Below, in pieces: positions 37,016 through 45,486 of a DNA stretch of 64,000 nt (within the stretch, counting starts at the first letter, position 1; the number at the start of each line of letters is the position of its first letter). The stretch lies in contig OX638322.1 in assembly GCA_951812575.1 (NCBI GenBank), positions 1,611,925-1,675,924 on the forward strand. The letters are read 5' to 3'. A model generated the notes under the pieces. The model was not told the DNA's origin and did no database searches. It saw nothing but the letters and a program-made list of their open reading frames with translations. The position numbers and the translations under genes were made by a program. Source of the stretch: Candidatus Binatia bacterium (GTDB lineage: Bacteria > Desulfobacterota > Binatia > Bin18).

Positions 37016-38755
37016 ATGGAATCAGACACGACGCGCGGCAAAGCCTCCATTCGCTACGAACCCAACGAAAACCCACCGCCCCTGCTCTCCTTCGGTATCG
37101 GCTTTCAGGCGGCCCTGCTCGTGATAGGCGGGATCGTGCTAACCCCTGCGATCGTGATCCGGGCGGCCAACCAGAGCGAGGTCTATCTATCCTGGGCGAT
37201 CTTCGCGGCGCTTATCATCAGTGGGTCAACCACCGTCCTGCAAGCCGTCCGGGTCGGGCGTTTCGGCGCCGGTCACATCCTGATCATGGGCACCTCCGGC
37301 GCCTTCATCGCGGTGTGCATTACTGCCCTGGTAGAGGGTGGGCCGGCCTTGCTGGCGACGCTCATCTTCATCTCCTCCCTGTTTCAGTTCGCCCTGGCGA
37401 CTCGGCTGTCGCTCTTGCGGCGGATCATTACGCCGGTTGTTTCGGGTACGGTGGTCGCGCTGATTGCCGTGACCATTATGCCCATCGCATTTCAGATGGT
37501 GTCGGCCGTGCCTCAGGGCGCGTCGCCGGCAGCGGCGCCAGTGTCCGCCACGGCCACCCTGGTCGCGATTGCGGTGTTAGCCTTGCGTGCGTCAGGAGTA
37601 TGGCGGCTCTGGGCACCGGTCATCGGCATCGCGGTGGGTTGTGTGATGGCCTCGTTCTTTGGCCTGTACGACGTTGCGCGCGTGGTCGAGGCGGATTGGG
37701 TCGGCATGCCGACATCCGGCTGGCCCGGCTTTGACCTGTCGTTCGGGAGCGAATTCTGGGTACTTCTGCCGGCGTTCGTGTTTGTGACCCTGGTCGGTGC
37801 CATTGAAACAATAGGCGATTCGGTGGCCATTCAGCGCGTCTCTTGGCGCACCCCCCGAGCCATCGATTTCCGAACAGTCCAGGGTGCGGTGAATGCCGAT
37901 GGCCTGGGCAATCTGTTGTCCGGTCTGGCCAGTACTGTGCCGAATACGACCTATTCGAGCAGTATCCCGCTCACCGAATTGACCGGCGTGGCGGCGCGCA
38001 ATGTCGGGGTCAGCCTCGGTCTCGTCTTCATCGCCCTCGCGTTTCTGCCCAAGGTGGCGGCCCTGATACTCGCCATTCCCAGCCCGGTGGTGGCTGCCTA
38101 TCTCATGGTGTTGATGGGCATGCTTTTCGTCCAGGGTATGAAGATTGTCATGCAGGACGGGCTCGACTATCGGAAAGGCGTGGTGGTCGGGATTTCCTTC
38201 TGGCTCGGCGCGGGCTTTCAGAACCAGGCCATCTTCGCCGACCAACTCGGCGAGCAGTGGGGGGCGCTGCTCGGCAACGGCATGACGACCGGCGGCCTGG
38301 CCGTCCTCGTCCTGACCCTGTTCACCGAACTGACGGGACCGCGTCGCCACCGCCTGGAAATGGGCCTGGACATCGAGGCCCTGCCCAAGATCGACGGGTT
38401 TCTGCGTGAGTTGGCCTCACGCTTCGGCTGGAATACCGCCTCGACGGAGCGCTTGTGCGCGGCCGGCGAGGAAACGCTGCTCAGTCTGATACGACCGGAG
38501 GACGAGGATAGTCCCGACAAGCGGCGTCTCTTTGTTGTTGCGCGTGGCGACGGCGCGGCAGTCGAGTTGGAATTTGTGGCTGCGGTCGGGGATGAAAATC
38601 TCGAAGACCGCATGGTTCTGCTCGGTGAGGGAAGTGCCACACCCGAAGAGCACGAGATTTCCCTCCGCCTGCTGAAACATTTTGCGGCCTCGGTCCGCCA
38701 CCAGCAGTACCACGATATCGACATCGTGACCGTGCGAGTTGAAGCGGCACGCTAG
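37016..38755 (+). CDS. Uracil/xanthine (NCS2) permease with extra C-terminal domain
   Basis: A 579-residue membrane transporter. About 12 hydrophobic helices cover residues 20-430 with NCS2 motifs such as LLSFGIGFQAALLVIGGIV, GHILIMGTSGAF and GVVNADGLGNLLSGLASTVPN-like segments; the conserved Glu occurs in FVTLVGAIETIGDSV. The last roughly 145 residues (from GLDIEALPKIDGFLRELA) are soluble and look like a GHKL/anti-sigma regulatory fold (ERLCAAGEETLLSLI), without a clear ATP-binding Asn. The start was set at MESDTTRGKAS. The substrate is a nucleobase or a related compound. It lies downstream of the tRNA hairpin. Confidence 0.85.
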   Translation: MESDTTRGKASIRYEPNENPPPLLSFGIGFQAALLVIGGIVLTPAIVIRAANQSEVYLSWAIFAALIISGSTTVLQAVRVGRFGAGHILIMGTSGAFIAVCITALVEGGPALLATLIFISSLFQFALATRLSLLRRIITPVVSGTVVALIAVTIMPIAFQMVSAVPQGASPAAAPVSATATLVAIAVLALRASGVWRLWAPVIGIAVGCVMASFFGLYDVARVVEADWVGMPTSGWPGFDLSFGSEFWVLLPAFVFVTLVGAIETIGDSVAIQRVSWRTPRAIDFRTVQGAVNADGLGNLLSGLASTVPNTTYSSSIPLTELTGVAARNVGVSLGLVFIALAFLPKVAALILAIPSPVVAAYLMVLMGMLFVQGMKIVMQDGLDYRKGVVVGISFWLGAGFQNQAIFADQLGEQWGALLGNGMTTGGLAVLVLTLFTELTGPRRHRLEMGLDIEALPKIDGFLRELASRFGWNTASTERLCAAGEETLLSLIRPEDEDSPDKRRLFVVARGDGAAVELEFVAAVGDENLEDRMVLLGEGSATPEEHEISLRLLKHFAASVRHQQYHDIDIVTVRVEAAR

Positions 38756-38772
38756 GCTGGGATCATCAATCC

Positions 38773-40188
38773 CTATTCAACGGATGGCCTAGCCCCCTGC
38801 CAGGGACATAGCTTCTCGAACGCTGCGGAGGCGCGCAGCACGCCGGCGTCGTCAAACCGTCGTCCCACAATTTGGAGTCCGACTGGCAAGCCATCTTTAG
38901 TAAACCCGCATGGAATGGACGCCGCGGGATTACCGGTCAGGTTGAAAGGAAACGTAAAGGTGAGCCACTCGTACGGGGCGAGCCGGGTGCCGTTCACCGA
39001 TTTGGCATTGTCGAGCCCGACCGCAAACGGCGGACAGGGCAGGGTCGGAGTGAGCAGCAGGGTGTATTTCTCAAAAAACTTCTGGACCCCGGTATTCCAG
39101 TCCAGGCGCGCGAACCACGAGTCAATATAGTGGTTGGCTTTCCATTTATGCGTTTTCTCAATCAGCTTGACCAGATTGGGATCAATATCCGACCGGCGCG
39201 TTTTAAGCGCCGGCCCCAACCGCGCGGCAATCCCGCCGCAAAACAGCCCTTCCCAGGCCGGTTGCGGGTTTGGCCACTTGGGTTTGACAGTCTCGACCCG
39301 ACACCCCAAATCCCTGAACCGCCGGGCCGCCTTGGCGCACAGGGCTTTGACCTCCGGGTCGAGCGCCTTGGTAGAACCCAGATCGTCACACCAGGCCACC
39401 CGCCATCCTTTCATCGAGCCCTTGAGGGCTTTGACATAGTCGGCCGTATCAGCCGGTAAAGAGTACTGATCGCGACCGTCCGGCCCTGCCGTGACGTTCA
39501 GCATGAGCGCGGCATCGGCCACCGTTCGCGTCATCGGCCCAACATGAGACAAACTCCAGGCTCCGCTCGGCGGATACACCGGAATCCGGCCAAAGGACGG
39601 CTTGATCCCATACACCCCGCTGAACGACGAAGGGATACGAATCGAGCCGCCGCCGTCCGTTCCTATGGCCAGGGGTCCCAGGCCGGCTGCAATCGCCGCT
39701 CCGGCCCCGCCGCTTGAGCCGCCTGGCGTCAGGGCGACATTCCACGGATTCCGGGTTGGCCCGAACAAGAGATTGTGCGTGACTCCCAGCCAGCCAAACG
39801 TTGGCGTATTTGTCTTGCCGAGCTGAATGCCTCCGGCCGCTTTCATGCGCGCCACCATGGGGGCATCCTCGGTCGGGACGTTGTCGGCGAACAGCGGTGT
39901 CCCAAACGTCGTGCGAACCCTCTTGGTTATCACCAGATCCTTGGTTGAGAACGGAACGCCGTGGAGTGGGCCAAATGAAGCCGAGTTCTGCATCAGCATC
40001 TTCTCAGCTTTGCGCGCGTCGCGCAGCGCGGCTTTGTCCGTCAGGGTGACAAAGGCGTTGAGCTGCGGGTTGAGTTGGTCAATGCGATCGAGTATCGCTC
40101 GCGTGACCTCGACCGGAGAGAGCTGTTTACGCCGAATCGCTTTCGCCAGTTCGGTTGCGGACAGCCAGCAGATATCATCCTTTGCCAT
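38773..40188 (-). CDS. Amidase signature family protein
   Basis: A 471-residue amidase with a Ser-cisSer-Lys triad: Lys in STKDLVITKRV, Ser in TPGGSSGGAGAAIAAGLGP and Ser in GTDGGGSIRIPSSFSG. It starts MAKDDICWLSATELAKA behind AAGGAGGATG. It is longer and less specific than GatA and there is no gatC or gatB beside it, so it more likely hydrolyses a free amide. It is divergent from the alpha/beta hydrolase-dimethylformamidase genes, hence a possible joint role in amide breakdown. Confidence 0.9.
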   Translation of the reverse strand: MAKDDICWLSATELAKAIRRKQLSPVEVTRAILDRIDQLNPQLNAFVTLTDKAALRDARKAEKMLMQNSASFGPLHGVPFSTKDLVITKRVRTTFGTPLFADNVPTEDAPMVARMKAAGGIQLGKTNTPTFGWLGVTHNLLFGPTRNPWNVALTPGGSSGGAGAAIAAGLGPLAIGTDGGGSIRIPSSFSGVYGIKPSFGRIPVYPPSGAWSLSHVGPMTRTVADAALMLNVTAGPDGRDQYSLPADTADYVKALKGSMKGWRVAWCDDLGSTKALDPEVKALCAKAARRFRDLGCRVETVKPKWPNPQPAWEGLFCGGIAARLGPALKTRRSDIDPNLVKLIEKTHKWKANHYIDSWFARLDWNTGVQKFFEKYTLLLTPTLPCPPFAVGLDNAKSVNGTRLAPYEWLTFTFPFNLTGNPAASIPCGFTKDGLPVGLQIVGRRFDDAGVLRASAAFEKLCPWQGARPSVE

Positions 40189-40261
40189 GGCATCCTCCTT
40201 TTCCTTACTCTGTGTACGAATCTTCCAAACAAGAGGCAAGCTCCTACAGGACAAGAAAACT

Positions 40262-40290
40262 TTGACACGGCTATATCCCTCTCTGATAAT
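40262..40290 (+). promoter_or_regulatory. Sigma-70-type promoter
   Basis: Perfect -35 TTGACA (40262-40267), 17-base spacer and -10 GATAAT (40285-40290; five of six matches). Transcription would start near 40297, about 85 bases upstream of the alpha/beta hydrolase gene at 40380. It is the best promoter I could find in the window and may drive the hydrolase-dimethylformamidase genes. Confidence 0.6.
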
Positions 40291-40379
40291 CCGACCTTGT
40301 CACTGTTCGGGCTGAATGGTAGGGTTCCCCTCGATTTTATGGTTCGCCCCTCGACTGGAACATATTCAGGAGTGCATAC

Positions 40380-41258
40380 ATGTCCGAACAGCAAGCAGAC
40401 ATTTCAGCCCAACGCGTGACCTATCACGTTGAAGAAGAACTCAGCATTGTCGGCGACGCCTGGGGAGACGCCGAGAACCCGCCCGTCCTGCTCTTGCACG
40501 GCGGCGGCCAAACGCGCTTTGCCTGGGGGAATACGGCTCGGACCCTGGCCGAGCAAGGCTGGTATGCGGTATCGCTGGACCTGCGCGGTCATGGTGAGAG
40601 TGGCTGGGCTCCGGACGGCAACTACAATATAGAGAAGTTTTCCGCTGACCTCCACGTTGTGTTGGGTCACTTCGATCAGCGTCCGGTCCTGGTGGGGGCG
40701 TCTCTTGGCGGCATCACCTCAATGCTGACCGAAGGGGAAGCGCCGCAGCCGGTAAGCGCCGGGGTGGTGCTGGTCGATGTTACGCCACGGGTGGAGCAGA
40801 AGGGCGTGGACCGTATCCGGGCGTTCATGACCGCCAAGCCCGACGGATTTGAGAGCCTGGAAGAAGTTGCCGATACCATCGCCGCCTATATTCCCCACCG
40901 CCCCCGCCCAAAGGATGTCAGCGGTCTGGCCAAAAACCTGCGCAAGGGAGAGGACGGCCGTTACCGCTGGCACTGGGACCCGAACCTTATGAGTCCGGCC
41001 CGCTTGCGGCGCGACCCCGAACGGCTCATGGCCGCGGCTCGCGGGCTGCGGCGGGTGCCGACCCTGCTGGTCCGGGGGAAGCTCAGCGATGTGATCAGCG
41101 ACGAAACGACCCAGGAATTTCTCGACGCCGTGCCGCACGCCAAATATATCGATGTGTCTGATGCCGGCCATATGGTCGCCGGGGATAAGAACGACATCTT
41201 CAGCAAGGCCGTGATCGAGTTCCTGACCGATATCAAGACAACCGCGCCGGCAGCCTAG
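40380..41258 (+). CDS. Alpha/beta hydrolase
   Basis: A 292-residue alpha/beta hydrolase. Segments are LLLHGGGQTRFAWGNTARTL, SLDLRGHGESGWAPDGNY, the elbow LVGASLGGITSML (nucleophile Ser in GASLGG) and the catalytic His in VSDAGHMVAGD. It may act on a small ester or amide. It lies 185 bases before the dimethylformamidase small-subunit gene on the same strand. The junction holds a short hairpin at 41291. Confidence 0.87.
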   Translation: MSEQQADISAQRVTYHVEEELSIVGDAWGDAENPPVLLLHGGGQTRFAWGNTARTLAEQGWYAVSLDLRGHGESGWAPDGNYNIEKFSADLHVVLGHFDQRPVLVGASLGGITSMLTEGEAPQPVSAGVVLVDVTPRVEQKGVDRIRAFMTAKPDGFESLEEVADTIAAYIPHRPRPKDVSGLAKNLRKGEDGRYRWHWDPNLMSPARLRRDPERLMAAARGLRRVPTLLVRGKLSDVISDETTQEFLDAVPHAKYIDVSDAGHMVAGDKNDIFSKAVIEFLTDIKTTAPAA

Positions 41259-41290
41259 GCAAGTTGCGATTCTGTGTAGCCGCCCGCTGG

Positions 41291-41311
41291 ATGCCGGATC
41301 ACGTCCGGCAT
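41291..41311. repeat. Short hairpin between hydrolase and dimethylformamidase genes
   Basis: A perfect 8-bp stem ATGCCGGA/TCCGGCAT with a 5-base loop, inside a 184-base gap without genes. It looks like a small dispersed hairpin sequence of a type common in GC-rich genomes. It could weaken read-through between the two genes. Confidence 0.45.
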
Positions 41312-41442
41312 GACGGGAGCCCCCTGCACGAAACTCGTCGTTGGGTCGCATAAGCGCTTGCCGAAAAATCTTGGCTTTCGCAATGGAGCCGGCTAGGCTA
41401 GGGGCTCGCTCGTGAGCCCTTGGGAGACGAAAGGAGGACCAC

Positions 41443-41865
41443 ATGGAAAACAAGCCGGAAAAAACAGCCCTGCAAGACGATTACTCCTACCGGGCGGTCG
41501 ATGCCTATAACACCCGAATGTACCTCCTGCCGGCGCTCGCCAACCCCGAGCGCCGCGCCGCGCTTATTGCCGAGCACCGCGCCCGTCCGCTGTATGAGGC
41601 CGCCCAGCCCGGCGAGCCGGCCCCCATGGACAGCCCGGACCTGGCCCGTTTGTTGGACCGCCTGCGCGTCGTCCCCCAGCAGGACAAGCACGTCATTATC
41701 GAAACGCTCCCCTGGGAGGAATATCGTATTGGTGTTCTGCCCGGCGTCCGGGGCAAGGCGGTTGCAATAACGGATGAAGCCTATCCGACTCGTGAAGACG
41801 CCGAGCATGCGATTTTCCTCAAACGCCTTGATGCCTTACTCGACGCGTACGGGATTACCGACTAA
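41443..41865 (+). CDS. Putative dimethylformamidase small subunit
   Basis: A 140-residue acidic helical protein starting MENKPEKTALQDDYSYRAVD behind AAAGGAGGACC. It lies 24 bases upstream of a large dimethylformamidase-like gene, as the small subunit gene does in known N,N-dimethylformamidase operons, and it has the same size as that 130-140 residue subunit. The C-terminal part (YRIGVLPGVRGKAVAITDEA, then EDAEHAIFLKRLDAL) agrees with my memory of that subunit, but I could not align it. So the call is based on position, size and partial resemblance. Confidence 0.65.
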   Translation: MENKPEKTALQDDYSYRAVDAYNTRMYLLPALANPERRAALIAEHRARPLYEAAQPGEPAPMDSPDLARLLDRLRVVPQQDKHVIIETLPWEEYRIGVLPGVRGKAVAITDEAYPTREDAEHAIFLKRLDALLDAYGITD

Positions 41866-41889
41866 GCCGCGGTTTGCAAGGAGAGACGT

Positions 41890-44259
41890 ATGACGACACT
41901 GGGTATCACCGGCTATAGCGACCGTATTTCCGTTCAGCCCGGACAGACTATTCAATTCCATGTGCACTCCGAACGCAGCGAATCCTACCGGGTCGATATC
42001 GTCCGGCTCATCCACGGCGATACCAATCCCGACGGTCCCGGCTATAAGGAAGAAGAAATTACAACCTGTGGCGAATATCCGGGGCGTCATCAAGCCGTCC
42101 ATGCCGGCGCGTATATCTGTGTGCCACACGATGCACGGTTCGATATCAGCAGTTTCACCCTGATGGCCCTCGTCTTTCCCACGACGCCCACCAAAGGCGT
42201 GCAGGGTATTATCACAAAATGGTCCGGGCCGGAGGAGACGGGCTATGGCCTGTTTATTGACGAGCAGGGCGAGCTGGCCGTGCGGATAGGCCGGGGAAAG
42301 GGCGTGGTCGAACAGATTTCTTCGGGCAAACCGCTGCTCCGTAAGGTGTGGTATCTGGTAGCCGCGAGCTTTGACGCGGCCAGCGGTCATATGACCCTGG
42401 TGCAGGAGCCGATTGTGACCAGCACCAACACGGGACACGGGATGCGTTTTATCCATCCTATCGAAGAAACCCGTGCCGCAGTCGAGCGGGCTGGCTCTCC
42501 CCAGGCCCCCGCCCCGAATGACTGTCCGGTGCTGATTGCCGCGGCAACCACCCAGGCGCATTCAGGACGGCACATCTGTGGCGGGCATTTCAGCTACGTG
42601 CACTCGCCCATCGAGATTCCGGAGCACGAAGCCAAGTTTAACGGACGCATAGAACGACCGGCTATCGCCAATCGCGTGCTTAACCGGGCGGAAATCGAAC
42701 GCGTCCTGCAAGGTCCCCGGCCCCTCCCGACCGAGCTGCGACCGGCGCTGGTCGCGGCCTGGGATTTTGCGGCCAATATCGTTCCAAACGCGGCCTCAAC
42801 CCAGGTGCTGGACGACTCCTTGCACCGCCTGCACGGTCACTGCATCAATATGCCGTCACGCGGCATGCCCGGTCACAACTGGACTGCGGATTATATGAGT
42901 TTTACTGCCGCGCCACAGGAGTACGGGGCGATTCATTTTCATGACGACGCCGTAGACGACGCGCGCTGGGAGGTTGATTTCGAGTTTCCTGTTCCCGAAG
43001 ACCTGAAAAGTGGAGTGTACGCCGCCCGGCTGCGTTTGGGCGGGCAGGACACGCCCGGCAGTGAAGACTACATCCCCTTCTTTGTGCGTCCCCCGGCGGG
43101 CAGACCAACCGCCAGGGTCGCGGTGATCATTCCCACGGCCAGCTATATGGCCTATGCCAACGAAAATCTCAGCGCGGACTCGCAGGTCGCCCAGCTCCTG
43201 ACCGGCCGCGTGCCGCTGATGCAACCAGGGGACCTCTTGCTCCAAGAAAAGGACGGCTACGGCTACGGTACCTACACCGTCCATAGCGACGGCTGGGGGG
43301 TGCACATCTCCTCGCGGCTGCGACCCATTCTCAATATGCGACCTAAATACACGCATGTGCTGTCGCCGTCAGTCTGGCAACTGAACGCCGACCTGCATCT
43401 GACCGACTGGCTTGAAGCCATGCAATTTGACTTTGATGTGCATACGGACGAAGACCTGCAACGTGAAGGGGTCGAACTGCTCAAGCAATACCGCGTCGTG
43501 CTGACCTGTCACCATCCCGAGTATTGCTCGGAAGAAATGCTGGACGCCTACGAAGCCTACCAGCAGCAGGGCGGCCGCTGGCTGTATCTGGCGGCCAACG
43601 GTTTTTACTGGTGTACGGTGTTTCACCCCGATAATCCCGCTCTCATCGAAGTGCGCAAAGGCGACAACGGCACGCGGGCCTGGACTATCAACCCAGGAGA
43701 GTATTGTAACGCCTTTGACGGAAAACACGGCGGCCTGTGGCGGGTACGGGGCCGGAATATGAGCAAGCTGACCGGTGTGAGTTTTACCTCGTTCGGTCTG
43801 ACGGCCTCAAGCTATTATCGCCGCGCCCCGGACAGTCTGCGCCCGGAATGTGCCTGGATGTTTGAAGGCATAGGCGAAGACGAGCCGATCGGGAATTTCG
43901 GTCTGGTCGGCGGGGGAGCCGCCGGACTGGAGCTCGACCGCTACGACCTGGAACTCGGCACACCCCATAACGCCTTTCTGCTCGCCCACTCCGAGGGGCA
44001 TAACGATATTTTTGTGACGGTCTCAGAGGAGTCGACGTTCAACGCGCGCGGCTATTTTGCGGCCGGCGGCACCGGCGACCAGAATCCCTATATCCGGGCG
44101 GATATTGTCTACTTCAAGACGCCGAATGACGGGGCAGTGTTCTCGGCCAGCTCCATGGCCTGGTGCGGGAGCCTCTCACACAACAACTATGACAATAATG
44201 TGTCGCGTCTGACCGCCAATGTCATTCGCGGCTTTCTCCAAGACGGGCCGTTGCCGTAA
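41890..44259 (+). CDS. N,N-dimethylformamidase-like large subunit
   Basis: A 789-residue protein matching the beta-subunit family of N,N-dimethylformamidase, which hydrolyses dimethylformamide to dimethylamine and formate at a mononuclear iron held by two Tyr and one Glu. The start MTTLGITGYSDRISVQPGQT is typical. The N-terminal third contains a LamG-like insertion (TLMALVFPTTPTKGVQGIIT). The core has SYMAYANENLS and CHHPEYCSEEMLDAYE; His542 and Glu544 of the HPE triplet are likely active-site residues. SSMAWCGSLSHNNYDNNVSR ends the core. The true amide substrate is unproven. Confidence 0.85.
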   Translation: MTTLGITGYSDRISVQPGQTIQFHVHSERSESYRVDIVRLIHGDTNPDGPGYKEEEITTCGEYPGRHQAVHAGAYICVPHDARFDISSFTLMALVFPTTPTKGVQGIITKWSGPEETGYGLFIDEQGELAVRIGRGKGVVEQISSGKPLLRKVWYLVAASFDAASGHMTLVQEPIVTSTNTGHGMRFIHPIEETRAAVERAGSPQAPAPNDCPVLIAAATTQAHSGRHICGGHFSYVHSPIEIPEHEAKFNGRIERPAIANRVLNRAEIERVLQGPRPLPTELRPALVAAWDFAANIVPNAASTQVLDDSLHRLHGHCINMPSRGMPGHNWTADYMSFTAAPQEYGAIHFHDDAVDDARWEVDFEFPVPEDLKSGVYAARLRLGGQDTPGSEDYIPFFVRPPAGRPTARVAVIIPTASYMAYANENLSADSQVAQLLTGRVPLMQPGDLLLQEKDGYGYGTYTVHSDGWGVHISSRLRPILNMRPKYTHVLSPSVWQLNADLHLTDWLEAMQFDFDVHTDEDLQREGVELLKQYRVVLTCHHPEYCSEEMLDAYEAYQQQGGRWLYLAANGFYWCTVFHPDNPALIEVRKGDNGTRAWTINPGEYCNAFDGKHGGLWRVRGRNMSKLTGVSFTSFGLTASSYYRRAPDSLRPECAWMFEGIGEDEPIGNFGLVGGGAAGLELDRYDLELGTPHNAFLLAHSEGHNDIFVTVSEESTFNARGYFAAGGTGDQNPYIRADIVYFKTPNDGAVFSASSMAWCGSLSHNNYDNNVSRLTANVIRGFLQDGPLP

Positions 44260-44302
44260 GGGGGATATTGCAGAGGGGTACCAATCCTGCGTCTATCTTG
44301 TG

Positions 44303-44596
44303 TTAAGCGGCATGCTCAACGGCTTCCTCAAGAAGCTCATGCAGCAGGGTTTGATACGGTTTTTGTCTCTTTGCCGCCAGTTTCCGTAGTTTGGCCAGCA
44401 GTCCGGGATCGAGCCGAATCGCGATTAATTGCTTGGAGCGATCTTTCCTGGGCCGGCCAACGCGCCTGCCCCGTGACAGCTCTTCGTCGCTCATCTCCGG
44501 AATATCGCTGAAGTCAATTTTGGAGTCTGGCATATGCCGCACGTTCTTTACGCGACGCTTGGCGTGCGCTGATGATTCGGGTTGTTTCTGTGCCAT
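44303..44596 (-). CDS. brnA: BrnA-type antitoxin
   Basis: A 97-residue antitoxin. The start ATG 44596 has a strong CAGGAGGCTCC site. An acidic middle (MSDEELSRGRRVGRPRKDRS) is followed by a ribbon-helix-helix domain (KQLIAIRLDPGLLAKLRKLA, KPYQTLLHELLEEAVEHA) that binds DNA. It overlaps the toxin gene by 83 bases and follows it, the normal BrnT-BrnA order. Confidence 0.85.
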   Translation of the reverse strand: MAQKQPESSAHAKRRVKNVRHMPDSKIDFSDIPEMSDEELSRGRRVGRPRKDRSKQLIAIRLDPGLLAKLRKLAAKRQKPYQTLLHELLEEAVEHAA

Positions 44597-44804
44597 TACG
44601 GAGCCTCCTGATGGTGTAAATGACAAGTAAAATTCTTTCAGAAGCTGATACCCCAAGTCTCTTGAAACGTCTTTCAAGTGCTGAATGCCGAGGATCGTCG
44701 AAATCAAGTCCGTCCGTATCGACAAAAACAGTCGCGGCTTCCTCGAGCGAGACCCCATGCTTTTCATAATTTGAGATCGCTTTTTGTATATCCCAGGAGA
44801 ACAT
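44514..44804 (-). CDS. brnT: BrnT-type toxin
   Basis: A 96-residue RNase toxin. It has the BrnT pattern: FSWDIQKAISNYEKHGVSLE, EAATVFVDTDGLDFDDPRHS, ILLVIYTIR and the end RIISARQASRKERAAY. It overlaps the brnA start, so both are co-translated. No ribosome-binding site is visible before the ATG and a palindrome covers it (see the operator entry). Confidence 0.88.
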   Translation of the reverse strand: MFSWDIQKAISNYEKHGVSLEEAATVFVDTDGLDFDDPRHSALERRFKRLGVSASERILLVIYTIRRLRNGTETTRIISARQASRKERAAYARLQN

Positions 44805-44826
44805 ATTTCTGTATATACAAAAATAT
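44803..44826 (-). promoter_or_regulatory. Operator palindrome over the brnT start
   Basis: A 24-base inverted repeat with one mismatched pair, built on the perfect core TGTATATACA (44810-44819) with ATATTT/AAATAT flanks. It overlaps the brnT start codon and the region where a -10 element (TATATT) would lie. This suits autorepression by the BrnA antitoxin. It also suggests a very short or leaderless mRNA, since no ribosome-binding site exists there. Confidence 0.55.
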
Positions 44827-44907
44827 AGAGAAAGAAGGACGATTATTCCACCTTCCTCCCAACGAGTGCTCTTATTTGCTTGGGCGAAAGATCAATAGAG
44901 GGATGAG

Positions 44908-45486
44908 ATGAAACTGCTCACCCGCTGCGCGTGGGCCAAAAACGAGTTGTCGATTCAGTACCACGACGAGGAATGGGGCGTACCGGTGCACGACGACCGG
45001 ACCTTGTTCGAGTTTCTCATCCTCGAAGGAGCCCAGGCCGGTCTGAGTTGGGATACCATTCTCAAGAAGCGCGCCCACTATCGGACCGCCTTTGACCGCT
45101 TCGACCCCGTTCGTGTCGCCCGTTATACATCACGCAAAGTTGAGCGGCTGCTGGCCGACCCCGGTATCGTGCGAAACCGGCTGAAGGTCGAGTCTGCCAT
45201 AAAGAACGCCAAGGCATTTCTCGCTGTCCAGAAAGAGGCGGGCAGCTTCGATGCCTATATCTGGCGGTTTGTCGATGGGCGAACGCGTCAGAACACGTGG
45301 CGCGTACTGAAAGAGGTCCCAGCCCGTACCGTGCAGTCGGACGTGATGAGCAAGGACCTCAAGAAGCGCGGCTTCTCTTTTGTGGGGTCAACAATCTGTT
45401 ACGCCTTCATGCAGGCTACTGGCATGGTCAACGACCACACCGCAGACTGTTTTCGGTATGCTGAAGTAGAATCTCTTAGCCCGTAA
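44908..45486 (+). CDS. tag: DNA-3-methyladenine glycosylase I
   Basis: A 192-residue base-excision repair enzyme. Signature: RCAWAKNELSIQYHDEEWGV, FEFLILEGAQAGLSWDTILK and KKRGFSFVGSTICYAFMQAT. Zinc-ligand Cys and His positions near both ends are present. Start MKLLTRCAW. It converges with the alcohol dehydrogenase gene, overlapping it by 11 bases. Length is normal. Confidence 0.95.
   Translation: MKLLTRCAWAKNELSIQYHDEEWGVPVHDDRTLFEFLILEGAQAGLSWDTILKKRAHYRTAFDRFDPVRVARYTSRKVERLLADPGIVRNRLKVESAIKNAKAFLAVQKEAGSFDAYIWRFVDGRTRQNTWRVLKEVPARTVQSDVMSKDLKKRGFSFVGSTICYAFMQATGMVNDHTADCFRYAEVESLSP

Noticed and set aside
38773-40188. Amidase considered as GatA of the Glu-tRNA amidotransferase
   Set aside because: gatC and gatB are not adjacent and the sequence lacks the specific GatA features, so a general amidase fits better.
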